In this document: piece after piece, positions 7,550 to 16,801 of the stretch | Numbering within the stretch: the stretch's first letter is position 1 | Layout: every line of letters begins with the position of its first letter | NCBI RefSeq assembly: GCF_014836885.1 | Contig: NZ_JACSPY010000001.1 | Coordinates: forward strand, 385,051 to 449,050 | DNA from: Brevibacterium gallinarum | GTDB taxonomy: Bacteria > Actinomycetota > Actinomycetes > Actinomycetales > Brevibacteriaceae | Length of the DNA: 64,000 bases | Direction of reading: 5' to 3' | Notes under the pieces: model-generated | What the model was told of the DNA's origin: nothing | Databases searched by the model: none | The model's input: only the letters and a program-made list of their open reading frames with translations | Program-made: the position numbers and the translations under genes

Positions 7550-10500
7550 ATGTACCTGAAGTCGCTGACGCTGCGCGGTTTCAAGTCCTTCGCCTCAGCC
7601 ACCACGCTCGCATTCGAACCCGGCATCACCTGTGTCGTCGGACCCAATGGCTCGGGCAAGTCCAATGTCGTCGACGCGCTGGCCTGGGTGATGGGGGAGC
7701 AGGGGGCGAAGAACCTGCGCGGCGGGAAGATGGACGACGTCATCTTCGCCGGCACCTCCTCCCGGCAGGCCCTCGGGCGCGCCGAAGTGTCGCTGACGAT
7801 CGACAACACCGACGGTGCGATTCCGATCGAGTACACCGAGGTGACGATCTCCCGGACGCTGTTCCGCACCGGCGGCAGCGAGTACGCCGTCAACGGCGCA
7901 CCGGCCCGGCTGCTCGACATCCAGGAGCTGCTCAACGACTCCGGTCTGGGCAAGGAGATGCATGTCATCGTCGGGCAGGGCCGGCTCGACCAGATCCTGC
8001 ACGCCGACCCACTCGAGCGCCGCGGCTTCATCGAAGAGGCCGCCGGGGTGCTCAAGCATCGCCGCCGCAAGGACAAGGCGCTGCGCAAGCTCACCGGCCT
8101 GCAGACCAACCTCGACCGGGTCGCTGACCTGCGCGCCGAACTCGCCCGGCAGCTCGGCCCGCTCGGCCGGCAGGCCAAAGCAGCCAAACGCGCCGCCGTC
8201 GTGCAGGCGACCCTGCGCGACACCGCCGCCCGGCTGCTCGCCGACGACATCGTCCAAGTCCAGGCCCGGCTGGAGACCATCACCGGGCCCGAAGACTCCC
8301 AGCAGCGCCGCGAACAGCTGCAGGCCGCGCTCACCGACATCGACGAGCGGATCCGCGCGGTCGAAACACAGCTGCGCGACCACGACTCCGGCGCCGAGGC
8401 GATCCGCACCCGGCTGCGCACCGCCGGCAACCGCGCCACCCGCGCTACCGCGCTGGCCCAGCGGGCAGGCGACCGGATCGGGTTCCTCGAACAGGCCCCG
8501 GTCGAACGCAGCGGCGGCGACAGCCCCGATGCCATCCGCGCCAGGGCTGCGAAGTTCGAAGAGGAACTCGAAACCGTGGCAGCCGATCACGAGCAGAAAG
8601 CCGGCGAACTCGCCGCGCTCACCACCCGGCGCGATGAAGCGGCTGGGAAGCTTGAGGAAGCCGAGCAGCAGCTCACCGCTCAGCGCCAGCGCATCGCCCA
8701 GCGGCTGCGGGAGCGCTCCAGCGTCGAATCCGCCCGCGATGTCGCGCGCAAGACCCTCGCCGACACCCAGCGCCAGCTCACAGGCGTCGACGAACAGGAA
8801 TCGTCCCTCACCAGCAGGCTCAACGAGGCGAAGACGGCACTGGCCTCAGCCCAGCAGCAGGCACAGGACACCGAATCTGGGGAGACCGCGCTCGACGAAG
8901 CCCACGAAGCGGCACTTGAGAAGCTCAACGCTCTGCAGGAGACGAAGTCGCAGGACGAAGCTGAACGCGACGAGATCCGCACCGAACTCGGCCAGGCCAA
9001 GGCCCGGGTCGAGGCGCTGCAGATGAGCACCCGGCTGGCCGCCGAGACCGCTGAGCTGCTCGACAGCGGACTGCCCGGCATCCAGAGTGCCGTCGGCGAT
9101 CAGCTCGGCATCACTCCCGGCTGCGAAACCGCGATCACCGCTGTCCTCGGCGAACTCGCCGGCGCTGTCGTCGTCGACGACATCGATGCCGCACTCGCCG
9201 TGCTCACCCACGTCGGCGAGGACACCGACGTCGACCTCGTCGTCGCCGGACCGCCGAACGCTGCCACGGGCAAGACGGGTGCACCGGCGACCACCGCCTC
9301 GGGAGCGGAAGCCCCCGACCTGAGCCGCGGAATGGCAGCACTCGACCTCGTCTCCACCAGCCACCCCGGCCTGGCGGCACTGCTGAGGGCCAGCCTCGGC
9401 GAGGTCATCGTCGTCGACTCCGCTGACACCGCCGCCGCGCGCGCCCGCGACGCCGGCGGAAAGACCTTCGTCACCCCGGCCGGTGAGGTGTTCTCACCCT
9501 TCCGGGTGGCTCGGGCCAGCTCCGGTGAGGGCGCGCGTATCGCCTCACGCCAGGCGCTGGCCGAAACCGTCGAGAAGGTCGAGGCACTCGAGCGGTCGCT
9601 GGCCGCCGTCGAGAAGCGCCTGGCTGATGCCGAACCCGGCATCAGCCAGGCACAGACCGCAGTCGATGAGGCACTGGAGAAGCTGTATGCCTCCGATGCG
9701 CAGATCGTGGCCGTCGGCCAGGAAGTCTCCCGCGCAGCAGAGGAAGTCCAGCGCCTGGAGAAGACCCTCGCCGGCACCGAGGAGACCCGCAGCAGGCTCA
9801 GCGACGACATCGCGCAGGCCGAAGCCGAACTCGCACGCGCCGAAACCGCGCTGCAGGCCAACACCGACCACGTCGAGGACGAACCGGACACGAGCGAACG
9901 CGACCGACTCGCCGCACGCGTCGCAGGACTTGGCGATGAGGTGATGGAAGCCCGCATCGCCGAACGCGGACTCAGCGACCGCGTCGGCTTCCTCACCGAC
10001 CGGATCCGCGGCCTCGAACGGGCAGCCAAGCACGAGGAGGACGCCCGCGCCCAAGCCGCCCGGGCCGCAGCGCGGCGGCGCGCCCAGGCCGCATCAGCCC
10101 GCGTCATCGAACGACTCGCCGAAGCGCTCGCCACACGGCTCAAGGACATCGAAGCCCGCGCCGAAACCGAACTGGCCGAATCGAAGACCCGGCACGAACA
10201 GCTCGACGAGGAGCTGCGCCGGCTGCGCGAATCCCGCGCCAGCCAGGCCGAAGAGCTCACCGCTGTCACTGATGCCGAACACCAAGCCCAGCTGGCACGC
10301 GAACGGTTCGTCCTCACCCTTGATGAGCTCACCCGCCGGGCACGCGAGGACATCGGCCTGTCCCCGGAGAACCTCGTCGACCAGTTCGGACCGCACATGC
10401 CGGTGCCGATCCTGGACGAGACAGCCGGCCGCGACGACGACGGCCCGGCCGCCGAGGTGCCCTACGTTCGTGCCGATGTCGAGAAAGCGCATGCCGCTGC

Positions 10501-11143
10501 CGAGAAGGAACTGAAGAAGATCGGGGCGGTCAACCCGCTGGCATTGGAGGAGTACGCCGCGCTCAACGAGCGCCACGACTACCTCGAAAAGCAGATCAAC
10601 GACATCGAGACGAGCCGGCGCGACCTGCTCAAGCTCGTCGACGACGTCGACGAGCACGTCCGTGCCGTCTTCGCTGAGGCGTTCGCTGACACCCAGCGGG
10701 AGTTCGCCGACATCTTCTCCCGCCTCTTCCCGGGAGGCGAGGGCCGGCTAGAACTCACCGAACCCGATGACATGCTCGCCACCGGCGTCGACGTCTACGC
10801 CCGCCCGGCCGGCAAGAAGGTCAAACGGCTCTCGCTGCTCTCCGGCGGTGAGCGCTCCCTGGTGGCGATCGCCATGCTCGTGGCGATCTTCAAGGCCCGG
10901 CCGAGCCCGTTCTACGTCATGGACGAAGTCGAAGCCGCCCTCGACGACCTCAACCTCTCGCGCCTGCTCACGGTGTTCCAGGAGCTGCAGGAGTCCTCCC
11001 AGCTCATCGTCATCACCCACCAGAAGCGCACGATGGAGATCGCCGACGCCCTCTACGGCGTCACCATGCACGGCGACGGCGTCTCAAAGGTGATCTCTCA
11101 GCGAATTCACCGCACCGAATCATCCGGTCCGGCAAGTGATTAG
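7550..11143 (+). CDS. smc: Chromosome segregation protein SMC
   Basis: 1197-residue condensin ATPase. It has an N-terminal Walker A GPNGSGKS (residues 31-38), a long Ala/Glu/Arg-rich coiled coil (about 170-480), the hinge (about 495-665), the returning coiled coil (about 670-1010), the signature LLSGGERSLVAIAMLVAIF and Walker B FYVMDEVEAALDD near residues 1125-1140. It organises chromosome arms with ScpA/ScpB, which are not in this window. The hinge carries an extra low-complexity stretch around residues 568-595 that contains the dispersed repeat read as ATTASGAE. A TAGACT -10-like box lies at 7485-7490. The length is normal. Confidence 0.97.
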   Translation: MYLKSLTLRGFKSFASATTLAFEPGITCVVGPNGSGKSNVVDALAWVMGEQGAKNLRGGKMDDVIFAGTSSRQALGRAEVSLTIDNTDGAIPIEYTEVTISRTLFRTGGSEYAVNGAPARLLDIQELLNDSGLGKEMHVIVGQGRLDQILHADPLERRGFIEEAAGVLKHRRRKDKALRKLTGLQTNLDRVADLRAELARQLGPLGRQAKAAKRAAVVQATLRDTAARLLADDIVQVQARLETITGPEDSQQRREQLQAALTDIDERIRAVETQLRDHDSGAEAIRTRLRTAGNRATRATALAQRAGDRIGFLEQAPVERSGGDSPDAIRARAAKFEEELETVAADHEQKAGELAALTTRRDEAAGKLEEAEQQLTAQRQRIAQRLRERSSVESARDVARKTLADTQRQLTGVDEQESSLTSRLNEAKTALASAQQQAQDTESGETALDEAHEAALEKLNALQETKSQDEAERDEIRTELGQAKARVEALQMSTRLAAETAELLDSGLPGIQSAVGDQLGITPGCETAITAVLGELAGAVVVDDIDAALAVLTHVGEDTDVDLVVAGPPNAATGKTGAPATTASGAEAPDLSRGMAALDLVSTSHPGLAALLRASLGEVIVVDSADTAAARARDAGGKTFVTPAGEVFSPFRVARASSGEGARIASRQALAETVEKVEALERSLAAVEKRLADAEPGISQAQTAVDEALEKLYASDAQIVAVGQEVSRAAEEVQRLEKTLAGTEETRSRLSDDIAQAEAELARAETALQANTDHVEDEPDTSERDRLAARVAGLGDEVMEARIAERGLSDRVGFLTDRIRGLERAAKHEEDARAQAARAAARRRAQAASARVIERLAEALATRLKDIEARAETELAESKTRHEQLDEELRRLRESRASQAEELTAVTDAEHQAQLARERFVLTLDELTRRAREDIGLSPENLVDQFGPHMPVPILDETAGRDDDGPAAEVPYVRADVEKAHAAAEKELKKIGAVNPLALEEYAALNERHDYLEKQINDIETSRRDLLKLVDDVDEHVRAVFAEAFADTQREFADIFSRLFPGGEGRLELTEPDDMLATGVDVYARPAGKKVKRLSLLSGGERSLVAIAMLVAIFKARPSPFYVMDEVEAALDDLNLSRLLTVFQELQESSQLIVITHQKRTMEIADALYGVTMHGDGVSKVISQRIHRTESSGPASD
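9291..9308 (+). repeat. Dispersed repeat copy inside smc hinge
   Basis: CCACCGCCTCGGGAGCGG, an exact consensus match, read in frame as T-T-A-S-G-A at about residues 581-586 of SMC, within a Gly/Ala/Thr-rich segment of the hinge that looks like a disordered loop. Confidence 0.7.
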
Positions 11144-11273
11144 GAGGCGGGGATATACACTGAAGAGGACGAACGCTCATCGCCGAGGTGCTGGGCGTTC
11201 ACGAGTACACGGACACCGGTAGAAGAAGGAGCTCCCCGCCCATGCCCGCAGGTCAGCCCATTTCGGAGACGCC

Positions 11274-11666
11274 ATGGGCATAGGCGGCGGCATGGCAGTC
11301 CTCATCGGCATGGGAGCCACGGTGCTCATCGGCCTCGTCATCGTGCTCGTCGTCGCGCTGCCGGGCCTGCAGTCCGAAGGCCGGATCAAGAGCGACCGCA
11401 CCCAGCGCTTCCGGCTGCCGAGCGAATGGACCGGATACGACGATGACGCCTACGGGTTCTTCGGCCACGACGAGGAGACCTCGCACCTGGCCACCCGCGA
11501 ACAGGCTGCCGTCACCGCGATGCGCGAGCACTCCTATGTGCTGCGCCCGCAGCCGCGCCGCCACTGCACCCCGCCGCTGCTGACCTTCCGCCCGCGCACC
11601 CGGCACTGGAAGGTGCCCGAGACCGGATCGGGCTTCCGCACCGCCATCACCCTGCTGTTCGGATAG
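11274..11666 (+). CDS. Hypothetical membrane-anchored protein
   Basis: 130-residue protein with one strong N-terminal membrane helix (MAVLIGMGATVLIGLVIVLV, about residues 7-26) and a soluble C-terminal part rich in Arg, His and Pro. I do not recognise a family. GGAG lies five bases before the ATG at 11274; an ATG at 11292 is a possible alternative. TATACACT at 11153-11160 could be its promoter. It sits alone between smc and ftsY. The reading frame shows the same codon bias as its neighbours, which supports it being real. Confidence 0.55.
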   Translation: MGIGGGMAVLIGMGATVLIGLVIVLVVALPGLQSEGRIKSDRTQRFRLPSEWTGYDDDAYGFFGHDEETSHLATREQAAVTAMREHSYVLRPQPRRHCTPPLLTFRPRTRHWKVPETGSGFRTAITLLFG

Positions 11667-11812
11667 GCCCGGCTGGCAGCTTGCCAGTCTCTGACGCACA
11701 TGGCACTGTGCACTGTGAAGCGCCCGACCCGGGCACCTGAGATCATGACCTTCCCCTCAACTGACCGCCGACCGACGCTGCCGCACATGGCCGGCCCGCC
11801 TACTGTTTGGAG

Positions 11813-12973
11813 ATGAACGTGGACCTCCTGACCGGAGACTCACTGCTGTGGATCGTGCTCATCGGCGCCGCCGTGCTCATCATCGGCGGAGCCTTCCTCT
11901 TCGTCCCGAAGCGCCGCAAGCCCGCCCCGCCGGAAAGCGAGCTGCCGGACCTGGCCGAGGAGCCGGGCCTCGAACCCGGTGACGAGCCCGCCGAGGCGCC
12001 GGTTGCCGTTGAGACGCCGACCGAGCCCACGACACGGCTGGCCAAGCTGCGCAACCGGCTGTCGAAGTCGAACTCCACGCTCGGCCGCGGGCTGCTCGCC
12101 CTGCTCTCACGCGACACCCTCGATGAGGCGACGTGGGAGGAGATCGAGGACACCCTCATCATGGCCGACCTCGGCGTCGACACCACCACCGAACTCGTCG
12201 ACCGGCTGCGCGAACGTGTCCGCGTGCTCGGCACCCGCGAACCTGACACCATGCGCGAACTGCTGCGCGAAGAGCTCATCAACGTCGTCGATCCGACCAT
12301 GGACCGCAGCCTCAACGTCGAACGCGAGAACTCCGGCACACCCGGCAGCGACCCGGCCGTCGTGCTCGTCGTCGGCGTCAACGGCGCCGGCAAGACGACA
12401 ACGGTCGGCAAGATCGCCCGCGTGCTCGTCGCCGAGGGCCGCAGCGTGCGCCTCGGCGCAGCCGACACCTTCCGTGCTGCGGCTGCCGAACAGCTGACCA
12501 CCTGGGGTGAGCGCGTCGGCGTCGAGACGATCAGGGGAGAAGAAGGCGCCGATCCCGCCTCGGTCGCCTACGCCGCAGTCGAACAGGGCAAGGTCGACGG
12601 CACCGACGTCGTGCTCATCGACACCGCCGGGCGCCTGCAGAACAAGCGCGACCTCATGGACGAGCTCGGCAAGGTCAAGCGTGTGGCCTCCCGCCCGCTG
12701 AGCGAAGAGGGCCACGACATCGACGAGGTGCTCCTGGTCCTCGACGCGACCACCGGACAGAACGGCATGCAGCAGGCCAAGGTGTTCTCCGAAGCCGTCC
12801 ACATCACCGGCATCGTGCTCACCAAACTCGACGGCACCGCCAAGGGCGGCATCGTCGTCGCCGTGCAGCGTGCCCTCGGCGTGCCGGTCAAGCTCATCGG
12901 CCTCGGTGAGGGCGCTGACGACCTCGCACCCTTCGACGCGGCGGGATTCGTCGACGCGCTGCTGGCCGAATAA
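11813..12973 (+). CDS. ftsY: Signal recognition particle receptor FtsY
   Basis: SRP receptor GTPase that docks ribosome-SRP complexes at the membrane. It has an N-terminal helix (LLWIVLIGAAVLIIGGAFLF), an acidic linker (about 40-75), the four-helix N domain, and a G domain with G1 GVNGAGKTT (about residue 190), ADTFRAAAAEQL, DTAGRLQNK and TKLDGTAKGG. I chose ATG 11813 because TACTGT at 11801-11806 lies six bases upstream, as in other leaderless-looking genes here. GGAG six bases before GTG 11819 makes that start a close competitor. Length is typical for actinobacteria. Confidence 0.93.
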   Translation: MNVDLLTGDSLLWIVLIGAAVLIIGGAFLFVPKRRKPAPPESELPDLAEEPGLEPGDEPAEAPVAVETPTEPTTRLAKLRNRLSKSNSTLGRGLLALLSRDTLDEATWEEIEDTLIMADLGVDTTTELVDRLRERVRVLGTREPDTMRELLREELINVVDPTMDRSLNVERENSGTPGSDPAVVLVVGVNGAGKTTTVGKIARVLVAEGRSVRLGAADTFRAAAAEQLTTWGERVGVETIRGEEGADPASVAYAAVEQGKVDGTDVVLIDTAGRLQNKRDLMDELGKVKRVASRPLSEEGHDIDEVLLVLDATTGQNGMQQAKVFSEAVHITGIVLTKLDGTAKGGIVVAVQRALGVPVKLIGLGEGADDLAPFDAAGFVDALLAE

Positions 12974-13085
12974 GCGCGCCGCAGCCGTGCGTCACGGCCG
13001 GCACGCTGGCCATGCGGCGGGCGGCGGCCGTGCGTTATCCTGAGATGTTGACAAGCACTGACTCTGACGAAAGCTGAAGACCTTC

Positions 13086-14705
13086 GTGTTCAATTCACTC
13101 TCCGATCGTCTGACATCGACCTTCAAGAACCTGCGCGGCAAGGGCCGCCTGTCCGAAGCAGATGTCGATGCCACGATCCGGGAAATCCGGCGCGCCCTCC
13201 TCGACGCCGACGTCGCGCTGCCGGTGGTGCGCACCTTCACCGGCAATGTGCGCGAACGCGCGCTGTCCTCGGAGGTCTCAGCGGCACTGAACCCGGGCCA
13301 GCAGGTCGTCAAGATCGTCAACGACGAACTCGTCTCGATCCTCGGCGGCCAGACCCGCCGCCTGCAGTTTGCCAAGCGCCCGCCGACGGTTATCATGCTC
13401 GCCGGCCTCCAGGGTGCCGGTAAGACCACCCTGGCCGGCAAGCTCGCCCACTGGCTCAAGTCCGAAGGGCACCGGCCGATGCTCGTTGCCGCCGACCTGC
13501 AGCGGCCCAACGCCGTCAACCAGCTGCAGATCGTCGGTGAGCGCGCCGGCGCCTACACCTATGCTCCCGAACCCGGCAACGGCGTCGGCGACCCGGTCAA
13601 GGTCGCCACCGACGCCATCGGTGTGGCCAAGTCGAAGCTGCACGACGTCGTCATCGTCGACACCGCCGGCCGGCTGGGCATCGACGAAGTCCTCATGCAG
13701 CAGGCCGCTGACATCCGCGCAGCCGTCAACCCCGATGAGGTCCTCTTCGTCATCGATGCGATGATCGGCCAGGACGCCGTGCAGACCGCCGAGGCGTTCC
13801 TCGAAGGCGTCGACTTCACCGGTGTCGTGCTCTCCAAGCTCGATGGCGACTCCCGCGGTGGTGCCGCACTCTCGGTCGCCCAGGTGACCGGCAAGCCCAT
13901 CATGTTCGCCTCCACCGGCGAGGGCATGAAGGACTTCGAGCAGTTCCACCCCGACCGGATGGCCGACCGCATCCTCGATATGGGCGACATCCTCACCCTC
14001 ATCGAGCAGGCCGAGAAGACCTTCGACCAGGAGCAGACGCAGAAGCTGGCGAAGAAGGTCCAGGCCGGTGAGGACTTCGACCTCAACGACTTCCTCACCC
14101 AGATGGCTGCGGTGAAGAAGATGGGCTCGCTGAAGAAGATGATCGGCATGATGCCGGGCATGAGCCAGTACAAGGAGCAGCTCGAGGCCTTCGATGAACG
14201 CGAGATCGACCGGGTCGAGGCGATCGTGAAGTCGATGACCCCGCAGGAGCGCACCAACCCCAAGATCCTCAACGGCTCTCGCCGCGCCCGTATCGCCAAG
14301 GGCTCGGGCACCACCGTCACGCAGGTCAACCAGCTCATGGAGCGCTTCGCCGCGGCCCAGAAGATGATGCGCCAGATGGGCAAGGGCGGCGGCATGCCCG
14401 GCATGGGCGGCCAGCCCGGCGGTGCCCCCGGCATGGGAGGCATGCCCGGAATGGGAGGCCTGCCCGGTGCCCCCGGCGGACGTGGTCCCAGCCGCAAGAA
14501 GAAGGGCAAGAAGGGCAAGGCCGCCGGCAAGTCCGGCAACCCGGCCAAGCGCGCCGAGCAGGAGAAGCTCGCACAGCTCAAGCGCGAGGGCAAGGAGCCG
14601 ACCCCGACCGGCTCGGCCTTCGGCAACCTCGGCCTGGACAAGGACGAGGACATCGATCTCTCGAAGCTGCCCAAGGGCTTCGGCGGGATCTTCGGCAAGG
14701 ACTGA
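13086..14705 (+). CDS. ffh: Signal recognition particle protein Ffh
   Basis: SRP54 GTPase that binds signal sequences together with 4.5S RNA. It carries the N domain (about 1-90), then a G domain with GLQGAGKTT (about residue 107), DTAGRLGIDE, SKLDGDSRGG, then the M domain with a Met-rich segment (KKMGSLKKMIGMMPGMSQ). A long Gly/Met/Pro-rich tail (GGMPGMGG-type repeats at about 440-465) and a Lys-rich stretch follow, making it longer (539 residues) than E. coli Ffh, as in other actinobacteria. GTG start at 13086. It follows ftsY on the same strand, separated by 112 nt. Confidence 0.96.
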   Translation: MFNSLSDRLTSTFKNLRGKGRLSEADVDATIREIRRALLDADVALPVVRTFTGNVRERALSSEVSAALNPGQQVVKIVNDELVSILGGQTRRLQFAKRPPTVIMLAGLQGAGKTTLAGKLAHWLKSEGHRPMLVAADLQRPNAVNQLQIVGERAGAYTYAPEPGNGVGDPVKVATDAIGVAKSKLHDVVIVDTAGRLGIDEVLMQQAADIRAAVNPDEVLFVIDAMIGQDAVQTAEAFLEGVDFTGVVLSKLDGDSRGGAALSVAQVTGKPIMFASTGEGMKDFEQFHPDRMADRILDMGDILTLIEQAEKTFDQEQTQKLAKKVQAGEDFDLNDFLTQMAAVKKMGSLKKMIGMMPGMSQYKEQLEAFDEREIDRVEAIVKSMTPQERTNPKILNGSRRARIAKGSGTTVTQVNQLMERFAAAQKMMRQMGKGGGMPGMGGQPGGAPGMGGMPGMGGLPGAPGGRGPSRKKKGKKGKAAGKSGNPAKRAEQEKLAQLKREGKEPTPTGSAFGNLGLDKDEDIDLSKLPKGFGGIFGKD

Positions 14706-14735
14706 TACAACCGCCCGCCTGCCGGTTGTCTCCGG

Positions 14736-14765
14736 TTGGCGCGGTGTGCACATTTCTGGCAGAAT
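14736..14765 (+). promoter_or_regulatory. Candidate promoter of rpsP-khpA
   Basis: TTGGCG (14736-14741) and CAGAAT (14760-14765) are separated by 18 bases, downstream of ffh and about 135 bases upstream of rpsP. The leader that follows ends in a strong AAAGGAGA ribosome-binding site. Inference from spacing and hexamers only. Confidence 0.42.
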
Positions 14766-14900
14766 ATTCGCTTGTACTCGACTGTGCTCGGACCCTCTCA
14801 ACCGCAGCGCAGTCCGGTCCACGCGCGCGTCAGCTGAGTCCATCCCCACGGATGCGGTGACGCCTGCAGCACCTAACATGCAAAAGGAGACACCACTACA

Positions 14901-15368
14901 GTGGCAGTCAAGATTCGACTCACCCGCATGGGCAAGATCCGTGCACCCTTCTACCGTGTTGTCGTTGCCGACTCCCGCACCCGCCGTGACGGCCGTGCGA
15001 TCGAGGAGATCGGCATCTACCACCCGACCCGTGAGCCCTCGGTCGTCGAGATCGACTCCGAGCGCGCACAGTACTGGCTGTCCGTCGGCGCCCAGCCGAC
15101 CGACCAGGTCAAGGCACTGCTGAAGCTCACCGGCGACTGGGCGAAGTTCACCGGCGAAGGCAGCACCGAGAGCTCGGTCAAGCCGCAGCAGGAGAAGGAG
15201 GGCTTCACCGCCCCGGCCGCCGACTCGGTCGTCAAGGAGACCAAGAAGGACGACGAGGCCGAGCAGGCTGAGGAGAAGTCCGCCGAGGCACCGGCCGAGG
15301 ACAAGGCTGACGAGACCGCTGAGGCCCCGGCTGAGGAATCGGCCGAGGCTGCGAGCGAAGAGAGCTGA
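14901..15368 (+). CDS. rpsP: 30S ribosomal protein S16
   Basis: Starts with GTG after AAAGGAGA. The first 85 residues are the conserved S16 fold ([35 protein letters not shown]). From about residue 95 there is an acidic Ala/Glu/Lys tail ([20 protein letters not shown] type) that brings it to 155 residues, longer than the roughly 80-90 of E. coli. Such tails occur in many high-G+C actinobacteria and are also seen here in S2. It is followed two bases later by khpA. Confidence 0.96.
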   Translation: MAVKIRLTRMGKIRAPFYRVVVADSRTRRDGRAIEEIGIYHPTREPSVVEIDSERAQYWLSVGAQPTDQVKALLKLTGDWAKFTGEGSTESSVKPQQEKEGFTAPAADSVVKETKKDDEAEQAEEKSAEAPAEDKADETAEAPAEESAEAASEES

Positions 15369-15370
15369 TC

Positions 15371-15601
15371 ATGCTCTCCCAGGCTCTCGACCACCTCGTG
15401 CGCGGCATCGTCGACAACCCCGATGATGTCTCGGTGCGTTCGCGCGGATCGCAGCGCGGCACCACGCTCGAAGTCCGCGTCCACCCCGACGATCTCGGCC
15501 GCGTCATCGGCCGCTCGGGTCGCACCGCCAAGGCGCTGCGCACTGTCATGAGCGCCCTCGCCGGCCGTGAACAGGTGCGCGTCGACCTCATCGAGGCCTA
15601 A
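15371..15601 (+). CDS. khpA: KH-domain RNA-binding protein KhpA
   Basis: 76-residue single KH domain with the GxxG-type loop in LGRVIGRSGRTAKALRTV (about residues 42-59). Proteins of this family bind sRNAs and mRNAs, often with KhpB, and the gene is conserved between rpsP and rimM. It starts with ATG 15371 and is translationally close to rpsP (2-nt gap). A strong terminator follows at 15622. Confidence 0.93.
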   Translation: MLSQALDHLVRGIVDNPDDVSVRSRGSQRGTTLEVRVHPDDLGRVIGRSGRTAKALRTVMSALAGREQVRVDLIEA

Positions 15602-15621
15602 GCGCAGCCGCAGACAGCTGA

Positions 15622-15662
15622 AAAGCCCCGGCACCACCCCATGTGGGAGGTGCCGGGGCTTT
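15622..15662 (+). terminator. Rho-independent-type terminator after khpA
   Basis: A perfect 14-bp stem, AAAGCCCCGGCACC (15622-15635) and GGTGCCGGGGCTTT (15649-15662), with a 13-base loop. The stem ends in TTT. It ends the rpsP-khpA unit. Confidence 0.8.
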
Positions 15663-15772
15663 CGCGTGCCCGGTTCGCAGCCCGCACAGGGAAGCTACAT
15701 CCTGTGCTGGTTGAATGGCATGCGGAGAAGTCACCCGCCTGGTCGCCGGACCAGCCAGCTGAGTTAGCCGAA

Positions 15773-16186
15773 ATGAGTGCCATGACATCTGCGAGTTCAC
15801 AACCGAGCCGGAGGCGATGGCGCCTTTGGGTGGTGGTCGCGGTGATCGCTGCAATCGCCTTAGTCGTCGCCGCAGTCGTCTGGCTGCGCGGAGGCGTCGA
15901 GCAGCGCACGGTCGGAGACCTGCTCGAATCGGACAGCGAGATCCATCCGGTCGAAGCGACATCGGAACTGTGCCGAGAGCCTGGGTGCGTCGAAGGCTGG
16001 CGCACAGACGTCGGTGACTATCTGCGGTTCGACTCCGTCGGGGAAGCCGAATACTGGGCCGCCGTGCGCGGGGATGAGAGCAGACGGTGGGAGAACTTCG
16101 TCCTCGATTTCGGTGACAACGAGTTGAATGCCGATCAGCGCCGCCTTGCTGTCGACATCCTCTTCGCCTGGCACGACTGGAATTGA
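15773..16186 (+). CDS. Hypothetical single-pass membrane protein
   Basis: 137-residue protein from ATG 15773 (ATG 15782 also possible). It has a basic N-terminus (SRRRWRLW), one membrane helix (VVVAVIAAIALVVAAVVWL, about residues 19-37) and an outward-facing domain with two Cys in ELCREPGCVEGW, a possible disulphide. It ends in FAWHDWN. The frame is open further upstream but crosses the khpA terminator, so the longer version is unlikely. No family recognised. It lies between the khpA terminator and rimM. Confidence 0.55.
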   Translation: MSAMTSASSQPSRRRWRLWVVVAVIAAIALVVAAVVWLRGGVEQRTVGDLLESDSEIHPVEATSELCREPGCVEGWRTDVGDYLRFDSVGEAEYWAAVRGDESRRWENFVLDFGDNELNADQRRLAVDILFAWHDWN

Positions 16187-16267
16187 GACCAATAGAGGTC
16201 CGGCTGAGCTGGCTCCAGGCCTCGTGCCCAACGGCTGGACGTGACCGCCTGCGATACCGTTGGAGTC

Positions 16268-16801
16268 ATGAGCACAGTAGTCGCCCGCCTGGGCAAACCG
16301 CACGGCATCCGCGGTGAGATGACCGTCGAAGTCCGCACCGACGATCCCGATGAGCGCTTCGTTCCCGAGGCGGTGTTCGGCACCGAGCCTGATATCGGCC
16401 CGCTGACGCTCACCCGCGCCCGCTGGCACCGCGACCGGCTGCTGCTCAGCTTCGCGGAGGTGCCTGACCGGAACCGGGCCGAGGAGATCCGCAACACCCT
16501 CATCACCGTCGATGCCGAGGACACCGATGACGACGATGAGGACGCCTGGTACATCGACGACCTCATCGGTGCTGAGGCGCTCATCGGCGACCACCTCGTC
16601 GGGAAGGTATCCGGGGTCAGCCCCGGCGCGGCACAGGACCTGCTGCACATCACACCCTCCGCACAGCAGGTCGAGCGCAGCGACTCCGATGAGGAGATCC
16701 TCGTGCCCTTCGTCGCCGAGATCGTCCCCGAGGTCGACATCGACGCCGGACGCATCGTGCTCACCCCGCCCGCCGGCCTCATCCCGGGGTTCGACGACTG
16801 A
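16268..16801 (+). CDS. rimM: 16S rRNA processing protein RimM
   Basis: Assembly factor that binds S19 and helps mature the 30S head. Begins [18 protein letters not shown], the conserved N-terminal segment. The PRC-barrel half contains AWYIDDLIG and [19 protein letters not shown]. An acidic insert ([12 protein letters not shown]) precedes the PRC domain. ATG 16268 has TGGAG just upstream; an open frame to 16241 adds residues without homology. The stop overlaps the trmD start by one base (TGATG), indicating coupled translation. Confidence 0.94.
   Translation: MSTVVARLGKPHGIRGEMTVEVRTDDPDERFVPEAVFGTEPDIGPLTLTRARWHRDRLLLSFAEVPDRNRAEEIRNTLITVDAEDTDDDDEDAWYIDDLIGAEALIGDHLVGKVSGVSPGAAQDLLHITPSAQQVERSDSDEEILVPFVAEIVPEVDIDAGRIVLTPPAGLIPGFDD

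Noticed and set aside
14390..14500. GGCATGCCCGGCATGGG repeats at the end of ffh
   Set aside because: They encode the Gly/Met/Pro-rich M-domain tail of Ffh, an expected feature.
13278..15023. 581-codon open frame antisense to ffh and rpsP
   Set aside because: Opposite-strand shadow of GC-biased codons; composition is Leu/Ala/Glu/Gly-rich with no domain, and ffh is unmistakable on the plus strand.
16360..16380. CCCGAGGCGGTG in rimM as another dispersed repeat copy
   Set aside because: It encodes a conserved RimM segment (PEAVFG), and the match stops at the edges of the motif.
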